Assembly: GCF_002967765.1 (NCBI RefSeq)
Contig: NZ_PUHY01000015.1
Span: forward strand, 1-64,000
Reading direction: 5' to 3'
DNA length: 64,000 nt
Source of the DNA: Blastopirellula marina
Lineage (GTDB): Bacteria; Planctomycetota; Planctomycetia; Pirellulales; Pirellulaceae
Part shown: positions 43,920 to 53,114 of the stretch, in pieces
How the letters are laid out: each line of letters starts with the position of its first letter
Numbering within the stretch: position 1 is the stretch's first letter
Made by a program: the position numbers and the translations under genes
The notes under the pieces: model-generated
Databases searched by the model: none
The model's input: the letters and a program-made list of their open reading frames with translations, nothing else
What the model was told of the DNA's origin: nothing

Positions 43920-45233
43920 ATGCCACGCTGGTTTCGCATTTGGGAGAAAAAACGGGGTTCGCGCCGTACGGTTTCGCGTGTCGTAGCCACGGTTGGCGAG
44001 ACCTTCTTTTTCTCTGCGCTCTTCTTTTTTGGCGTGATTTTCACGGCGATGGCGGGGGCTTCCACTTGGTTGGAAACCTGGCCGATTCGCTCGATGTTCC
44101 CGGAAGTCGCCTATGTGAAAGGGGAGGGGATCATTCAAGAGATCCGCGTGGTGGAGGTGGGATCGGATGACTATCCCCGCTTCAAACCAGAAGCATTGGT
44201 TTTGATTGAACTTCCTGAAAGGAACTATCTGCGCTGGACGCTTCGTCGCAATGAGATCACGTTCGCTACCGAAGAAGAGGCTTGGCAGCGATTGGATGGC
44301 TATAAACCAGGTTGGATTTATCCTGCTTGGCACGATCCCGATCGTCCTGCCCAAAGCATCGTTTTGGAACGCACACCTGCTTACGGACTGTGGGTGATCT
44401 TTCTAGTGCTGATCTCCTTTATTGTGATTGGCGGAATCGGGCTGATTTATACCTTGCTGCTCATGGGGACGTCGGTCGAACGTCGAGCGGCCATGGCGAA
44501 GAAAGCAAAAACGCTAGAGCTTCTTCGCGAATCGATGCCTGCGGCCACCTTTCCCTCGATTCCCAACGACGCCAATCTGACGAACAGTCCTGGCGTGCGA
44601 TTGGCGTTTCGGCTGCCGATTGAAGTTTCGCCCGGTTGGTGGCTGTTGGCAACGTTGATCTTCAGCCTCCTATGGAGCGGTATGGCGGCGGTGTTCTTTA
44701 TTGCTGCATTGGGCAAGCATTTGGCTGGCAACCCAGATTGGCTCCTATCGATCGTAGCGTTGCCGACCACTGCGATAGCCCTGGCTGCGATCTATCAGTT
44801 TTTGCGCGAAGTAACTAACCAGACGCGTGTGGGACCGACAGGTTTGGAAATCTCGAACCATCCCTTGTATCCTGGGAAGGAGTACCGAGTTTTCGTAACT
44901 CAGGCCGGGAAGATGAAAGTCAAGCAGCTGCGTATCACACTGATCTGCGAAGAGGCGGCGACGTTTCTGCAGGGTACTGATGTCCGGAGTGAGACGAAGC
45001 GGGTTTTTGAAGAGGAAGTCGCGGTCGCCCGAGGCTTTGAGATCAAGCCTGGTATGCCGTTCGAGGCGGACTATCAATTGAAGGTTCCTGAAGGATCGAT
45101 GCACAGCTTCAAATCGGATCACAATGCGATTCACTGGAAGCTGGTGGTGCAGATCAATGCGGATCACTCGACGCGACTGAGCCGAAGCTTTCCTATCGTC
45201 GTCTACCCGGCGGAGGTAGAATTGGTGCGATGA
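43920..45233 (+). CDS. Membrane protein of a three-gene unit, DUF3592-like
   Basis: The start at 43920 gives 437 aa (MPRWFRIWEKKRGSRRTVSR); the longer frame adds an Arg-rich region without support. Membrane helices lie near residues 25-45 (FFFSALFFFGVIFTAMAGAS), 160-185 (LWVIFLVLISFIVIGGIGLI) and two about 245-295. Between helices 1 and 2 is an extracytoplasmic beta domain (VKGEGIIQEIRVVEVGSDDY) like DUF3592. The C-terminal 130 residues are a beta-sandwich (YPGKEYRVFVTQAGKMKVKQLRITLIC). The stop overlaps the next ATG by 4 bp (ATGA). This is an operon of three overlapping genes. Confidence 0.7.
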   Translation: MPRWFRIWEKKRGSRRTVSRVVATVGETFFFSALFFFGVIFTAMAGASTWLETWPIRSMFPEVAYVKGEGIIQEIRVVEVGSDDYPRFKPEALVLIELPERNYLRWTLRRNEITFATEEEAWQRLDGYKPGWIYPAWHDPDRPAQSIVLERTPAYGLWVIFLVLISFIVIGGIGLIYTLLLMGTSVERRAAMAKKAKTLELLRESMPAATFPSIPNDANLTNSPGVRLAFRLPIEVSPGWWLLATLIFSLLWSGMAAVFFIAALGKHLAGNPDWLLSIVALPTTAIALAAIYQFLREVTNQTRVGPTGLEISNHPLYPGKEYRVFVTQAGKMKVKQLRITLICEEAATFLQGTDVRSETKRVFEEEVAVARGFEIKPGMPFEADYQLKVPEGSMHSFKSDHNAIHWKLVVQINADHSTRLSRSFPIVVYPAEVELVR

Positions 45234-45670
45234 ATCTTCCGCCCAAAATCCAAATTACACTCGATCGACCTAGTCGGGCTTACCTGCCCGACGAGGAGTT
45301 GATTGCCAGCTTCGAGATCAGCGGTATCTCGCCTTCCGAAGTTCAGGCCATCGAAGCGTCGGTGTTGTGGTACACCGAAGGGACCGGCGAAGAAGATCTG
45401 GCGATGCACGATTTCCGCCGCCTGCTTCCCATTGATCGCAACGATGCTGACCTGACGAGGCGTCGTCGGTTCCAAACCCGTCTGCCACGTAGTCCGCTTT
45501 CGTACCAAGGACTGATCGTCAAGATCCGTTGGGCGATTCGCGTCCGCGTGTTCATGCAGCAAGGTAAGGAATACATGGAGGAGGTTCCATTCCGATTAGG
45601 TGAACTGGAACCCGTTGTGCCGATGGCGGCCAAGTCGTCTGCTAGGAAGCGGGCCGATGATGCAGCGTAA
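45230..45670 (+). CDS. Hypothetical protein of the three-gene unit, arrestin-like sandwich
   Basis: This 146-aa protein starts MNLPPKIQITLDRPSRAYLPDEELIA with ATGA overlap to the upstream gene. The pattern of alternating strands (IQITLDRPSRAY, ELIASFEISGI, VQAIEASVLWYTEG, GLIVKIRWAIRVRVFM) suggests an arrestin/Spo0M-like beta-sandwich, as in the C-terminus of the gene before it, but no named family is certain. Its end overlaps the next gene by 14 bp. It is likely to act with its two neighbours. Confidence 0.65.
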   Translation: MNLPPKIQITLDRPSRAYLPDEELIASFEISGISPSEVQAIEASVLWYTEGTGEEDLAMHDFRRLLPIDRNDADLTRRRRFQTRLPRSPLSYQGLIVKIRWAIRVRVFMQQGKEYMEEVPFRLGELEPVVPMAAKSSARKRADDAA

Positions 45671-46274
45671 CCCGTTTTCAACCTGCTTCACACGCCCAGG
45701 AAGTATCTCTTTTCGATTTACGGAAGGCAACTCGGTCGAGTCGCTCTGTCATCAATTGGCCAAGCCGAGGGCCCAAGGAGCGATCGTTGGCCCGCATGGC
45801 AGCGGCAAGTCGACGCTTCTCGAGATGTTGTCGTCTAGCTGGTCATCAGTTGGCTTAATCGAGCAACGTGTCCGGCTGACAGCATCTCGCAAACGAGAAA
45901 ATATTCCCTGGGAGATGCTGGGCGATGGTAGCTTGCTGGTCATTGATGGCTTTGAACAGCTATCGTGGGGCCAGCAGCGCTGGGTTCGATTCTATTGTTG
46001 GCGAATGGGTTTGCGATTGCTGGTGACCTGCCACGTGAATTGTGGCGTCCCGGTCTTGCTGCGAACGGAAGCCAGTTGGCCGTTGGCGTTGGAATTAGCA
46101 AGTCAGCTTCTTGCCTGCGATGCAACAAGTTACGAAAACGAGCTACACGCGATTTGGCTGGAAGATCCTGGCAACATCCGCGACTTCTTTTTCCGGTTGT
46201 ATCATTGGTGCGAGTCGCATGGGTTGTATCGATTGGAACATGCCGACTCTCCCTGGCAATCGTTATCTGTCTGA
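45657..46274 (+). CDS. Small P-loop ATPase of the three-gene unit
   Basis: The start at 45657 (MMQRNPFSTCF) gives 205 aa. It contains a Walker A GPHGSGKST (about residues 43-51) and a Walker B SLLVIDGFEQLS (about 91-102), so it is an ATPase; it has no further ABC signature, which argues against a transporter subunit. The C-terminus (HAIWLEDPGNIRDFFFRLYHWCE) has no known motif. It overlaps the upstream gene by 14 bp. It may power or regulate the two upstream proteins, but no known system is matched. Confidence 0.7.
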   Translation: MMQRNPFSTCFTRPGSISFRFTEGNSVESLCHQLAKPRAQGAIVGPHGSGKSTLLEMLSSSWSSVGLIEQRVRLTASRKRENIPWEMLGDGSLLVIDGFEQLSWGQQRWVRFYCWRMGLRLLVTCHVNCGVPVLLRTEASWPLALELASQLLACDATSYENELHAIWLEDPGNIRDFFFRLYHWCESHGLYRLEHADSPWQSLSV

Positions 46275-46507
46275 CAAACATTCGCTAGTCAGTAAACCTT
46301 TCGCAGCAGAGATTCTTTTGCCAATGCGTACTCGTGCCCTTGGGGAGGGGCAAAGTTGGGGAAATCAGTATGATTTTTCCTGTTCTGGCTCAAGGCTGTG
46401 ATCTATCCTTCACCGTCCAGTATTACACGCGCGGCACAGGAAGCCCGTTTTTGATAGTTCGATGGATCGACGACTGATGCGTTTTCAACCGGAAGGATCA
46501 TTCCCGG

Positions 46508-47653
46508 ATGACTGCTTCGCCGATCAAAACCGTATTCACCCTGCTTGTTTGCAGCTTGATGGTGCTCAACAATCCTGGCGCTGCCCAGGCTTGTTGGCTG
46601 ACCGACTGGCTGTGGGGTAACAACACCGAAGCGTATCCCGTTCAACCGCCGGTGATTACGACTAATTATCCGGTTTACCCAACCACGGTTGGCTACGCGC
46701 CGGCGCAAGGAGCCTGCCAACCTTCGGTGGTGGGATCTTACCCTGGCACGACCGTTGGCTACACACCGATGAATTACGAATCGCAGTACCAGCAAGTGCC
46801 GGTTACTGTCTATCGCCCAACGACCGTCTATCAACCAACAACGGGCGGTGTTCCGGCGGTTGGATACCAGGGATGCACAACGTCGCGTTACCAAGTGCAA
46901 CGTATTCCTGCTTGCGGATATGCCCCAACTGCTCAGTCAAGCTGTGGTTGCTCCTCCGCTGGCTATAACGTGCCGTCCGCCACGATGCCTGGAACGACCA
47001 TTCAGCAAGGTCAGCCGAGCGAATGGGTTCCACGTGATCAGGTTCCTGCAGGCGGTTATCAACAGCAAGCTCCCGTTCAAGTTCCAGCTCCACCATCCTC
47101 GGTTCCTCCGGCAGGAAGCACCTATGGCGGTGGATCGAGTTACACACAACCTCCGACACAGCAGTCGTTGGGGCCACAACCAGGTTCGCGTTATGGGACC
47201 GAACAGCCGATGTCGCCAGCCGACACTCAGCCGGCGTTGCGTCCAGGATACGAAGAGCAAGGCGTGCAGTTGAACGGCTCGATGAGTGCTCCCCGAGTTA
47301 GTCCAAGTCCAAGTGCCCCGATCTCGCGATACGTGCCACCTTCGGTGACCAGCCAACGTCCGGCAGCCACGACCGTGACTCCATCGTCTTCGTCGAATTC
47401 GACTCCGGTTACGAATCCATGGCAGGGCGCTCCCGTGAACCCGATTCCTGATCCGCAGTTCTCGAATACGGAATCGAGCCGCGAAGCACCACGTTTGCTT
47501 GATCCCCGTGACAAGACCGCGGGCCTCGATTCGAGTAGCTTGATCGTGCCGGTTGGCTACCAAATGGAAACTCAGCCACCGCAGCGAACCTATCGCCCGC
47601 CAACCGCTTCAATTCAAACCGACGCCAACGGCTGGTATTCGCCGGGCAAATAG
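46508..47653 (+). CDS. Exported Pro/Gln/Ser/Tyr-rich low-complexity protein
   Basis: This 381-aa protein has a signal peptide (MTASPIKTVFTLLVCSLMVL... AAQACWL). The rest is low complexity: YPVQPPVITTNYPVYPTTVG and QVPVTVYRPTTVYQPTTGG early, then a Pro/Ser/Gln-rich region (residues 170-320), and several scattered Cys (CQPS, CTTS, CGYAP, SCGCSS). It ends GWYSPGK. I see no enzyme fold. The composition suits a cell-surface or matrix protein. It has its own terminator at 47686. Confidence 0.75.
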   Translation: MTASPIKTVFTLLVCSLMVLNNPGAAQACWLTDWLWGNNTEAYPVQPPVITTNYPVYPTTVGYAPAQGACQPSVVGSYPGTTVGYTPMNYESQYQQVPVTVYRPTTVYQPTTGGVPAVGYQGCTTSRYQVQRIPACGYAPTAQSSCGCSSAGYNVPSATMPGTTIQQGQPSEWVPRDQVPAGGYQQQAPVQVPAPPSSVPPAGSTYGGGSSYTQPPTQQSLGPQPGSRYGTEQPMSPADTQPALRPGYEEQGVQLNGSMSAPRVSPSPSAPISRYVPPSVTSQRPAATTVTPSSSSNSTPVTNPWQGAPVNPIPDPQFSNTESSREAPRLLDPRDKTAGLDSSSLIVPVGYQMETQPPQRTYRPPTASIQTDANGWYSPGK

Positions 47654-47685
47654 CCCAAACACCAACCGCCATGATCCAAACAATC

Positions 47686-47712
47686 AGGGGACCGAATACG
47701 GTCCCTTTTTTT
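47686..47712 (+). terminator. Terminator of the Pro-rich exported-protein gene
   Basis: GGGACCG/CGGTCCC (47688-47694 with 47699-47705) around AATA is followed by a T run to 47712. Confidence 0.88.
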
Positions 47713-47797
47713 ATGCGCGACAAGGGGAGTTGATGGAAGCGATTTCTAGCGGCTACGCTTAAAGGCGTCACCCTTTGTCAAGGAAGTTACTATCGCT

Positions 47798-49528
47798 ATG
47801 AACAATGCTCAAATCGCCGCTAAGTTTGAACTGTTGGCGGATCTATTGGAATTTCAAGGAGCGAACTCATTTCGCGTGCGAGCTTATCGCAACGCCGCGC
47901 GAACGATCGAAGGGTTGTCGCAGCAAATTAGCGATATCTTGGACGATGAAAGTCAGAAACTGACCGACCTGGACGGAATCGGTAAAGACTTGGCGGAGAA
48001 GTGCCAGGTGTTGGTCGAGAAGGGGGAACTGCCGCAACTGGATGAGTTGCAGAAGAAGATTCCGCAATCGGTTCTCGCGATGCTACGAATCCCCGGACTT
48101 GGTCCGAAGAAGGCAGCGGTTATCTACAAAGAGTTGAAGATCGCCACGCTGGAAGAATTGAAGCAAGCGTGTCTCGATGAACGTGTGCGCGAACTCAAAG
48201 GATTCGGTGCAAAAACCGAGCAGACTATCCTCAACGGAATTGATCTTGCTGCTACCGCAGAGCAGCGAACCTACTGGGCCACGGCCGACAAGTTGGTTCA
48301 GCGACTGCGAGAACACCTGAAAGATGTGAAAGGTGTCGAGAAGTTGGAGTTCGCCGGAAGCTATCGTCGCGGCAAAGAAACGGTCGGCGATATCGATATC
48401 CTCGTAACGGCCAAGTCGCCAACCGCCGCAATGGATCGCTTGGGCGAGTTCTCCGAACTAAATGAAGTTATCGCTCGTGGGGACACGAAAATGTCGATCC
48501 GTTTGGAAAACAATATGCAGGTCGACCTTCGCGTTGTGCCAGCGAAGAGTTACGGCGCAGCGCTGCAGTACTTCACGGGATCCAAGGAGCACAACGTCAA
48601 AGTTCGCGGCATCGCCAAGCAGCATGGCTTAAAGATCAACGAATATGGTGTCTTCCGGATGGAAGACGGTGGAACCGAAACCTACGTTGCCGGTAAGACG
48701 GAAGAAGACGTCTACAAAGCGTTAGACTTGCCATGGTTTCCGCCAGAACTCCGTGAGAACCGTGATGTGATAAAACTCGCCGAGAGCGGCTTGCCAGAGT
48801 TGATTACCGTCGAGGATATTGTGGGGGATATGCACATGCATACCGACGCGACCGACGGGAAAAACACCTTAGAAGAAATGGTCGAAGCAGCGATCGCCCG
48901 AGGTTATCAGTACGTGGCGATTACCGATCACTCGAAGCGGGTCAGCATGGCGAACGGCCTGGATGCCGATCGACTGCTCGAACAGTGGAAAGCAATCGAT
49001 AAGCTGAACAAGAAGCTCGATGGGCAGATCTTGATTCTGAAAGGACTGGAATGCGACATCCTCGAAAAGGGAGGCATGGATTTGCCGGATCAGGTGTTGG
49101 AACAAGGGGACTGGATCATTGCCAGCGTTCACTACGGTCAGAACCAACCTAAGCAGCAAATCACCGACCGAATTGTAGGTGCTCTGGAGAACCCTAATAT
49201 CTGCATCGTTGCGCACCCGACCGGCAGGCTGATCAATCGCCGCGAAGCTTATGAAGTCGATCTTGAAACAGTCTTTCAGTGCGCTAAAGAGAATAAGAAG
49301 TTCGTCGAGCTGAATGCCAATCCGATGCGGCTCGATCTAAACGAGATTCAGTGCAACGCGGCTAAAGAGCGGGGTATCCCGATCGGCATTAATAGCGATG
49401 CCCATAACATCGAGGGATTCAACGTGATGAAGTATGGCATCAAGCAGGCACGTCGCGGCGGACTGACCAAGGCCGACGTTGTTAATACGCGGCCTTGGAA
49501 GGATATTCAGAAGATGTTGGGAAGATAG
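47798..49528 (+). CDS. polX: DNA polymerase X / PHP-domain 3'-5' exonuclease (PolX)
   Basis: This 576-aa protein has the bacterial PolX layout: helix-hairpin-helix motifs (FQGANSFRVRAYRNAARTI; LDGIGKDLAEKCQ; IPGLGPKKAAVIYKEL), the polymerase palm (FAGSYRRGKETVGDIDILV with catalytic Asp pair, then LRVVPAKSYGAALQYFTGSK), and a C-terminal PHP phosphoesterase (GDMHMHTDATDGKNT, AITDHSKR, IGINSDAHN). PolX fills gaps and proofreads in base-excision repair. Length and motifs are normal. It is a single-gene unit convergent with the gene at 49539. Confidence 0.95.
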   Translation: MNNAQIAAKFELLADLLEFQGANSFRVRAYRNAARTIEGLSQQISDILDDESQKLTDLDGIGKDLAEKCQVLVEKGELPQLDELQKKIPQSVLAMLRIPGLGPKKAAVIYKELKIATLEELKQACLDERVRELKGFGAKTEQTILNGIDLAATAEQRTYWATADKLVQRLREHLKDVKGVEKLEFAGSYRRGKETVGDIDILVTAKSPTAAMDRLGEFSELNEVIARGDTKMSIRLENNMQVDLRVVPAKSYGAALQYFTGSKEHNVKVRGIAKQHGLKINEYGVFRMEDGGTETYVAGKTEEDVYKALDLPWFPPELRENRDVIKLAESGLPELITVEDIVGDMHMHTDATDGKNTLEEMVEAAIARGYQYVAITDHSKRVSMANGLDADRLLEQWKAIDKLNKKLDGQILILKGLECDILEKGGMDLPDQVLEQGDWIIASVHYGQNQPKQQITDRIVGALENPNICIVAHPTGRLINRREAYEVDLETVFQCAKENKKFVELNANPMRLDLNEIQCNAAKERGIPIGINSDAHNIEGFNVMKYGIKQARRGGLTKADVVNTRPWKDIQKMLGR

Positions 49529-49538
49529 CCAACATCAC

Positions 49539-50447
49539 CTAAGCCATGGCTTCGCGAAGCTGTTCGACGAATTTGGGGCATTCTTCGCGTGGATCGCCTG
49601 CTTCTTCGTACTCGAGAACAACGAAGCCACGGTAATTGGCTTCTTTCAGGATGTTAAACACCCGCTTGAAGTCGGTCGGGACTTTTTTCTTGTCCGGCCC
49701 AGAGACCACGACCTTTATCTGAGCATTGATGGCGTAGGGAGCGACCTGAGCCAATTCGCCATAGATGTCGTCGCTATGGAAGTTTCCTGAGTCGAGGTTC
49801 ACGCCGAACCACTCGCTATCCACGTCGTGAACAATCTTCAGTAGACCTTCCGCCGTAGCTGTTGGTCCGCCGTGATTTTCCAAGGCGAGAAAGACACCAT
49901 GCTGGCCAGCGTATTGGCATACTTCATTCAGACCTTCGACCATCAATCGATGCGTTTCTTCCACGCTCGATCCTTTCTTCTGATGGCCTGCAAAGACGCG
50001 AATAACGGGAGCATTCAGCTTCGCGGCATGCTCGATCCAAGCTTTGGTTAAGGCGATTTGTTGATCGCGAGCTTCCCCAGGCGGATGGCCGAAATCGTTA
50101 CCGATTGCGGTTCCTGAAACGCTAAGCCCTTGGCGGAACGCATGCGCTTTGAGGCCATAAAGGTATTCCGCCGTGGGATCGGCTGGAAAGTAGTACGATG
50201 TTAATTCCGTGCCGTCTAATTGCATCTTGGCACAGTCGTCGATGAACGTTTCAAGCGTGACGCCTGACTTAGAATCTTTTAGTAAATTGCGGTAGCTGTA
50301 AGCGGCCAGGCTGAGTTTGAATTTGGGGGCCGTGCGATGGGTGATCGGCTCGGAAGCGACTGCTGACCCGGTAAGGAGACTTCCGGCCGCCAGACCTGAC
50401 GTGGCGGCTAGCCAAGATCGACGATTGAGATGCGCATTGGTTGGCAT
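49539..50447 (-). CDS. Tat-exported sugar phosphate isomerase/epimerase-like TIM-barrel protein
   Basis: The start at 50447 gives 302 aa with a twin-arginine signal (NRRSWLAATSGLAAGSLLTG, then ASE). The barrel follows the xylose isomerase-like family: LSLAAYSYRNLL, KMQLDGTELTSYYF, PVIRVFAGH, VFLALENHGGPTATAEGLL, WFGVNLDSGNFH and GFVVLEYEEAGD. The metal ligands E (ENHGG), D/H (NLDSGNFHSDD) and E (LEYE) are in place. Substrate is unknown; planctomycetes carry many of these exported enzymes, often with sugar-acid metabolism. HTTM genes follow upstream on the same strand with a 43-bp gap. Confidence 0.85.
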   Translation of the reverse strand: MPTNAHLNRRSWLAATSGLAAGSLLTGSAVASEPITHRTAPKFKLSLAAYSYRNLLKDSKSGVTLETFIDDCAKMQLDGTELTSYYFPADPTAEYLYGLKAHAFRQGLSVSGTAIGNDFGHPPGEARDQQIALTKAWIEHAAKLNAPVIRVFAGHQKKGSSVEETHRLMVEGLNEVCQYAGQHGVFLALENHGGPTATAEGLLKIVHDVDSEWFGVNLDSGNFHSDDIYGELAQVAPYAINAQIKVVVSGPDKKKVPTDFKRVFNILKEANYRGFVVLEYEEAGDPREECPKFVEQLREAMA

Positions 50448-50490
50448 GGAGGAATCTCCGAGAAAGTGAGAGTGTGGATAGTGGGTGGGG

Positions 50491-51483
50491 CTAAACGCCA
50501 ACTCCGGCTGGCTGAGTGGCTTTATCGGATTCGCGATCGACGTCGGAAGCTACTTCGGAATCCGATTTCAGCACTTCCAGCGGCGCGAACGCCAGGCTCA
50601 AGCCAATCATCAGGATAGCAAATACCCAGTGCCCGGTAACTAATCCCAGTGCAAGCCAATGGAAGGCAGCCAGAATGGACAAGAGCGGACGCAGAATGCG
50701 GACCCAAATCAAGAGTCCGAAGACGAGCTCGAATAGAACGATCCAATGCGTCCAGGCAAACACGATGGTCGACATGCCGTTGTTACGAAGGAAAGTTAAG
50801 TCAATCAGCCGACTATCGGGTTGAGCAATCAACCACCACATCGCTTCGCCGTTCCACCAGACCGGGTTGCCGAGCTTGGCGGTGCCCATCATCAAGTAGA
50901 ACATCGACACATGGATTTGTACCAAACGCACCGCCAAATGCGCCATGAACGAATCAGGCACTTCGGCTACGGACTTGCGATCACGAAGCCACGCGTCGAC
51001 CGAGAAGTACGCCCCACATGGTGCCAGGCATAAATACAGCATCACTGGGCAGAGCAGGGGCTCGACCAATCCCGTCAGCATTGGTGCGCGTTCGGCATAG
51101 GAAAGAACGAAGACGGTTGCGACAACCGCGGCGATGCGCGTTTGAAAACCGACCGTAAAAAGGAGAATCGAAATCAGTCCAATCGTGTGAAGCACGTAAA
51201 GGGACAGCTGTGAGTTGGCAAAGTAAAAGACAGACCAATACAGAACTTGATTCGCAGGATCATCAGCACCGGTCAGACGCATGGTTCGTCCATACGGCAG
51301 GACGCCACCATCGGAGAACCAAATCGCCAATTCCGAAGTGAACGAAAACGCATAGATCAGGGCGACAACGCCAGCGACGATGCGCAGCATGCTGACCGTT
51401 CGTGGACTGTCCTTCTGAAACCAGAAATTGTTCCAGCCGCCGCCGATCGATTCCGAAAGTCGATTGAAGTAGGTGCCAAGCAC
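50491..51483 (-). CDS. HTTM-domain membrane protein
   Basis: This 330-aa polytopic protein has the horizontally transferred transmembrane domain related to vitamin K-dependent gamma-carboxylase: LRIVAGVVALIYAFSFTSEL, GGVLPYGRTMRL, LFTVGFQTRIAAVVATVFVLS and the conserved CLAPCGAYFSVDAWLRDRK and GTAKLGNPVWWNGEAMWWLI. The function in bacteria is unknown. The 222-aa gene lies 17 bp upstream, so the two form an operon; HTTM proteins with such partners recur in planctomycetes. Confidence 0.88.
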   Translation of the reverse strand: MLGTYFNRLSESIGGGWNNFWFQKDSPRTVSMLRIVAGVVALIYAFSFTSELAIWFSDGGVLPYGRTMRLTGADDPANQVLYWSVFYFANSQLSLYVLHTIGLISILLFTVGFQTRIAAVVATVFVLSYAERAPMLTGLVEPLLCPVMLYLCLAPCGAYFSVDAWLRDRKSVAEVPDSFMAHLAVRLVQIHVSMFYLMMGTAKLGNPVWWNGEAMWWLIAQPDSRLIDLTFLRNNGMSTIVFAWTHWIVLFELVFGLLIWVRILRPLLSILAAFHWLALGLVTGHWVFAILMIGLSLAFAPLEVLKSDSEVASDVDRESDKATQPAGVGV

Positions 51484-51500
51484 GCTTGCGATTCCTGTGG

Positions 51501-52169
51501 TTACTGAACGGGGGCGACATGCTCGGTCGCCATCTCTTTGATGTGCTCGATTGCGCCGAGTTCATCTACCCACACTTGAGCGCGATAGATGACATCTTCG
51601 TACGAAGCGTCGCGCGGATCATCGGAAAACTGTTGTCCTTCGATGTGCAGATCCATTGGCTGCGGACGCCGACGAATGCATTGGATCGCAACTTTTCGTT
51701 GCCCGGTGAGGCGGATGAAATATTGCCCGATCCCTTTGGTGATTTCGGCGGGAATTGTGTCGTCACTTACTTCCGCTTGAACGGCAACGATCTTGGCCAG
51801 ACGCTGGTAGCGATACGGATCGCTGAGGCCCGATCCCAGCATCGGACCCGGGACTTGGTAGGTCTTGGTTTCTCCCTCTGGCGTTGTTGCTTCGATGCGG
51901 AAGAAGTGCTCGTAGTCAGACGATTGACCTGTATAGAGGGCATATGGAGATGACCGTACGCCGAGATTCAGGGGCTCGGTGAAGAGCTCAAAGAACCTCA
52001 GTAGCTTCTCTTGGACAGGCGACGAGTGGCGGCCACCCAGTGAACTGGAGACAACGACCCACATGCCGAATAAGTAGATGAACAAAACCAGCGAGACAAT
52101 CCCACGCGAGGTAGGACTAAGGACAGCGTCGGTCGAGGGGCCGGGGCGTGTGTCTTTTTTGGACGACAT
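51501..52169 (-). CDS. Hypothetical membrane-anchored partner of the HTTM protein
   Basis: This 222-aa protein has one N-terminal membrane helix (about residues 23-43, GIVSLVLFIYLFGMWVVVSS) and a long exposed domain (YALYTGQSSDYEHFFRIEATTPEG; YRYQRLAKIVAVQ; QVWVDELGAIEHI). It precedes the HTTM gene by 17 bp. Sequences of this type accompany HTTM in my recollection of planctomycete genomes, but no function is known. The start ATG at 52169 has GGAG-like bases upstream. Confidence 0.75.
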   Translation of the reverse strand: MSSKKDTRPGPSTDAVLSPTSRGIVSLVLFIYLFGMWVVVSSSLGGRHSSPVQEKLLRFFELFTEPLNLGVRSSPYALYTGQSSDYEHFFRIEATTPEGETKTYQVPGPMLGSGLSDPYRYQRLAKIVAVQAEVSDDTIPAEITKGIGQYFIRLTGQRKVAIQCIRRRPQPMDLHIEGQQFSDDPRDASYEDVIYRAQVWVDELGAIEHIKEMATEHVAPVQ

Positions 52170-52286
52170 CCGAGAGCAATTCCAGGTGGGAGATGATTGA
52201 GGCTGAACGTTCGATTGTAATTCGCCGAGGTCTTGGATCGAATGTTTTCTCGCTTGGCGATTGCGATTTCGACTTTAGGTTCGCAA

Positions 52287-52331
52287 AATAAAAAAGACCC
52301 GGCATTCCGAAAGAGGAAAACCGGGTCTTTT
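52287..52331 (-). terminator. Terminator of the first CCAPEP-repeat gene
   Basis: An 11-bp stem AAAAGACCCGG/CCGGGTCTTTT (52292-52302 with 52321-52331) is followed on the minus strand by T residues, 108 bp past the stop at 52439. Confidence 0.8.
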
Positions 52332-52438
52332 GCGATTCCGCTGAAAGGGGCGGGCAACAGGGCGAATCCCGCCGCAGCTTCCAGGCAAACTCCTCATGCG
52401 ACCGCAGGCCGGGCCAGCATCGAGAAGCTGTACGGAAA

Positions 52439-52900
52439 TTAGGCTTCAGCCGGAGGAGCCGGAGGAGTGGCTTCTTCCGAAGGGGAAGCTTCTGGTGCAG
52501 CTGCTTCAGGAGCGGCACAGGTTGGTTCCGGAGCAGCACAGGTTGGCTCAGGAGCACAGCAAGTTGGTTCCGGAGCGCAGCAGGTCGGCTCTGGAGCACA
52601 GCAAGTTGGTTCAGGAGCACAGCAGCTACGGCGAGCCTTCAAGCGAGCGAACAGGCCACCGCAATGCTTCTTCCGGCCACAGCAGGAAGGTTCTGGAGCA
52701 CAGCAGGTTGGCTCTGGAGCACAACAAGCAGGTTCTGGAGCACAGCAGGAAGCCTTGCGAGCGAACAGGCCGCCACAGTGCTTACCACCAAAACAACCAT
52801 GGCAACCGAAACCGGCGTCAGCTTGACGTTCGCCGCCGATCAGGGCCATACCAACGACCGCGAAAAAGATCGCGATACCGAGAGTGAAAACACGATTCAT
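52439..52900 (-). CDS. Exported Cys/Pro-rich CCAPEP-repeat protein (copy 1)
   Basis: The start at 52900 ([20 protein letters not shown]) gives a 153-aa protein with a signal peptide ending near QADAG. The mature part is built of heptads [S/T/A]CCAPEP: three, then [17 protein letters not shown], then four, then two in which the second Cys is Ala (TCAAPEP). Another HCGGLFARK module is near the front. The C-terminus is Ala/Pro/Glu-rich without Cys. No enzyme motif exists. Secretion plus dozens of Cys suggests disulfide cross-linking into a wall or surface layer, or metal binding. A related gene is at 62729. Confidence 0.88.
   Translation of the reverse strand: MNRVFTLGIAIFFAVVGMALIGGERQADAGFGCHGCFGGKHCGGLFARKASCCAPEPACCAPEPTCCAPEPSCCGRKKHCGGLFARLKARRSCCAPEPTCCAPEPTCCAPEPTCCAPEPTCAAPEPTCAAPEAAAPEASPSEEATPPAPPAEA
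52516..52751 (-). repeat. 21-bp in-frame repeats encoding CCAPEP heptads
   Basis: The unit (21 bp, seven codons) recurs in two tandem blocks, 52516-52626 and 52677-52751, with synonymous differences between copies (for example gagcacagcaagttggttc versus gagcacagcaggttggctc). The blocks are separated by the basic [13 protein letters not shown] segment. Divergence is mainly silent, so the protein repeat is under selection. Confidence 0.8.
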
Positions 52901-53114
52901 TTGAGAATCCTCCAAACTTCACTATCTGAAGTGCAAGGGAGTAAAACACGAAGACGCCGTCCGACGTGATCCCCCGACCACGACGGCACAACGTCGGAGG
53001 ACTTTTCCAGTGCCTTGTTAGGATCACCGGGAATCCCGCGAATTACCTCAGCTTACCCTGTTGTAAAACTGTAGTGATTACGCGGAATTTATGCGTTGCA
53101 TAGCATAGGCCGTA

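Noticed and set aside
52516-52751. Regular 21-bp repeats that could look like a CRISPR-like or VNTR array
   Set aside because: Repeats are in frame, contiguous with no unique spacers, and encode CCAPEP heptads with mainly silent changes; they are coding repeats.
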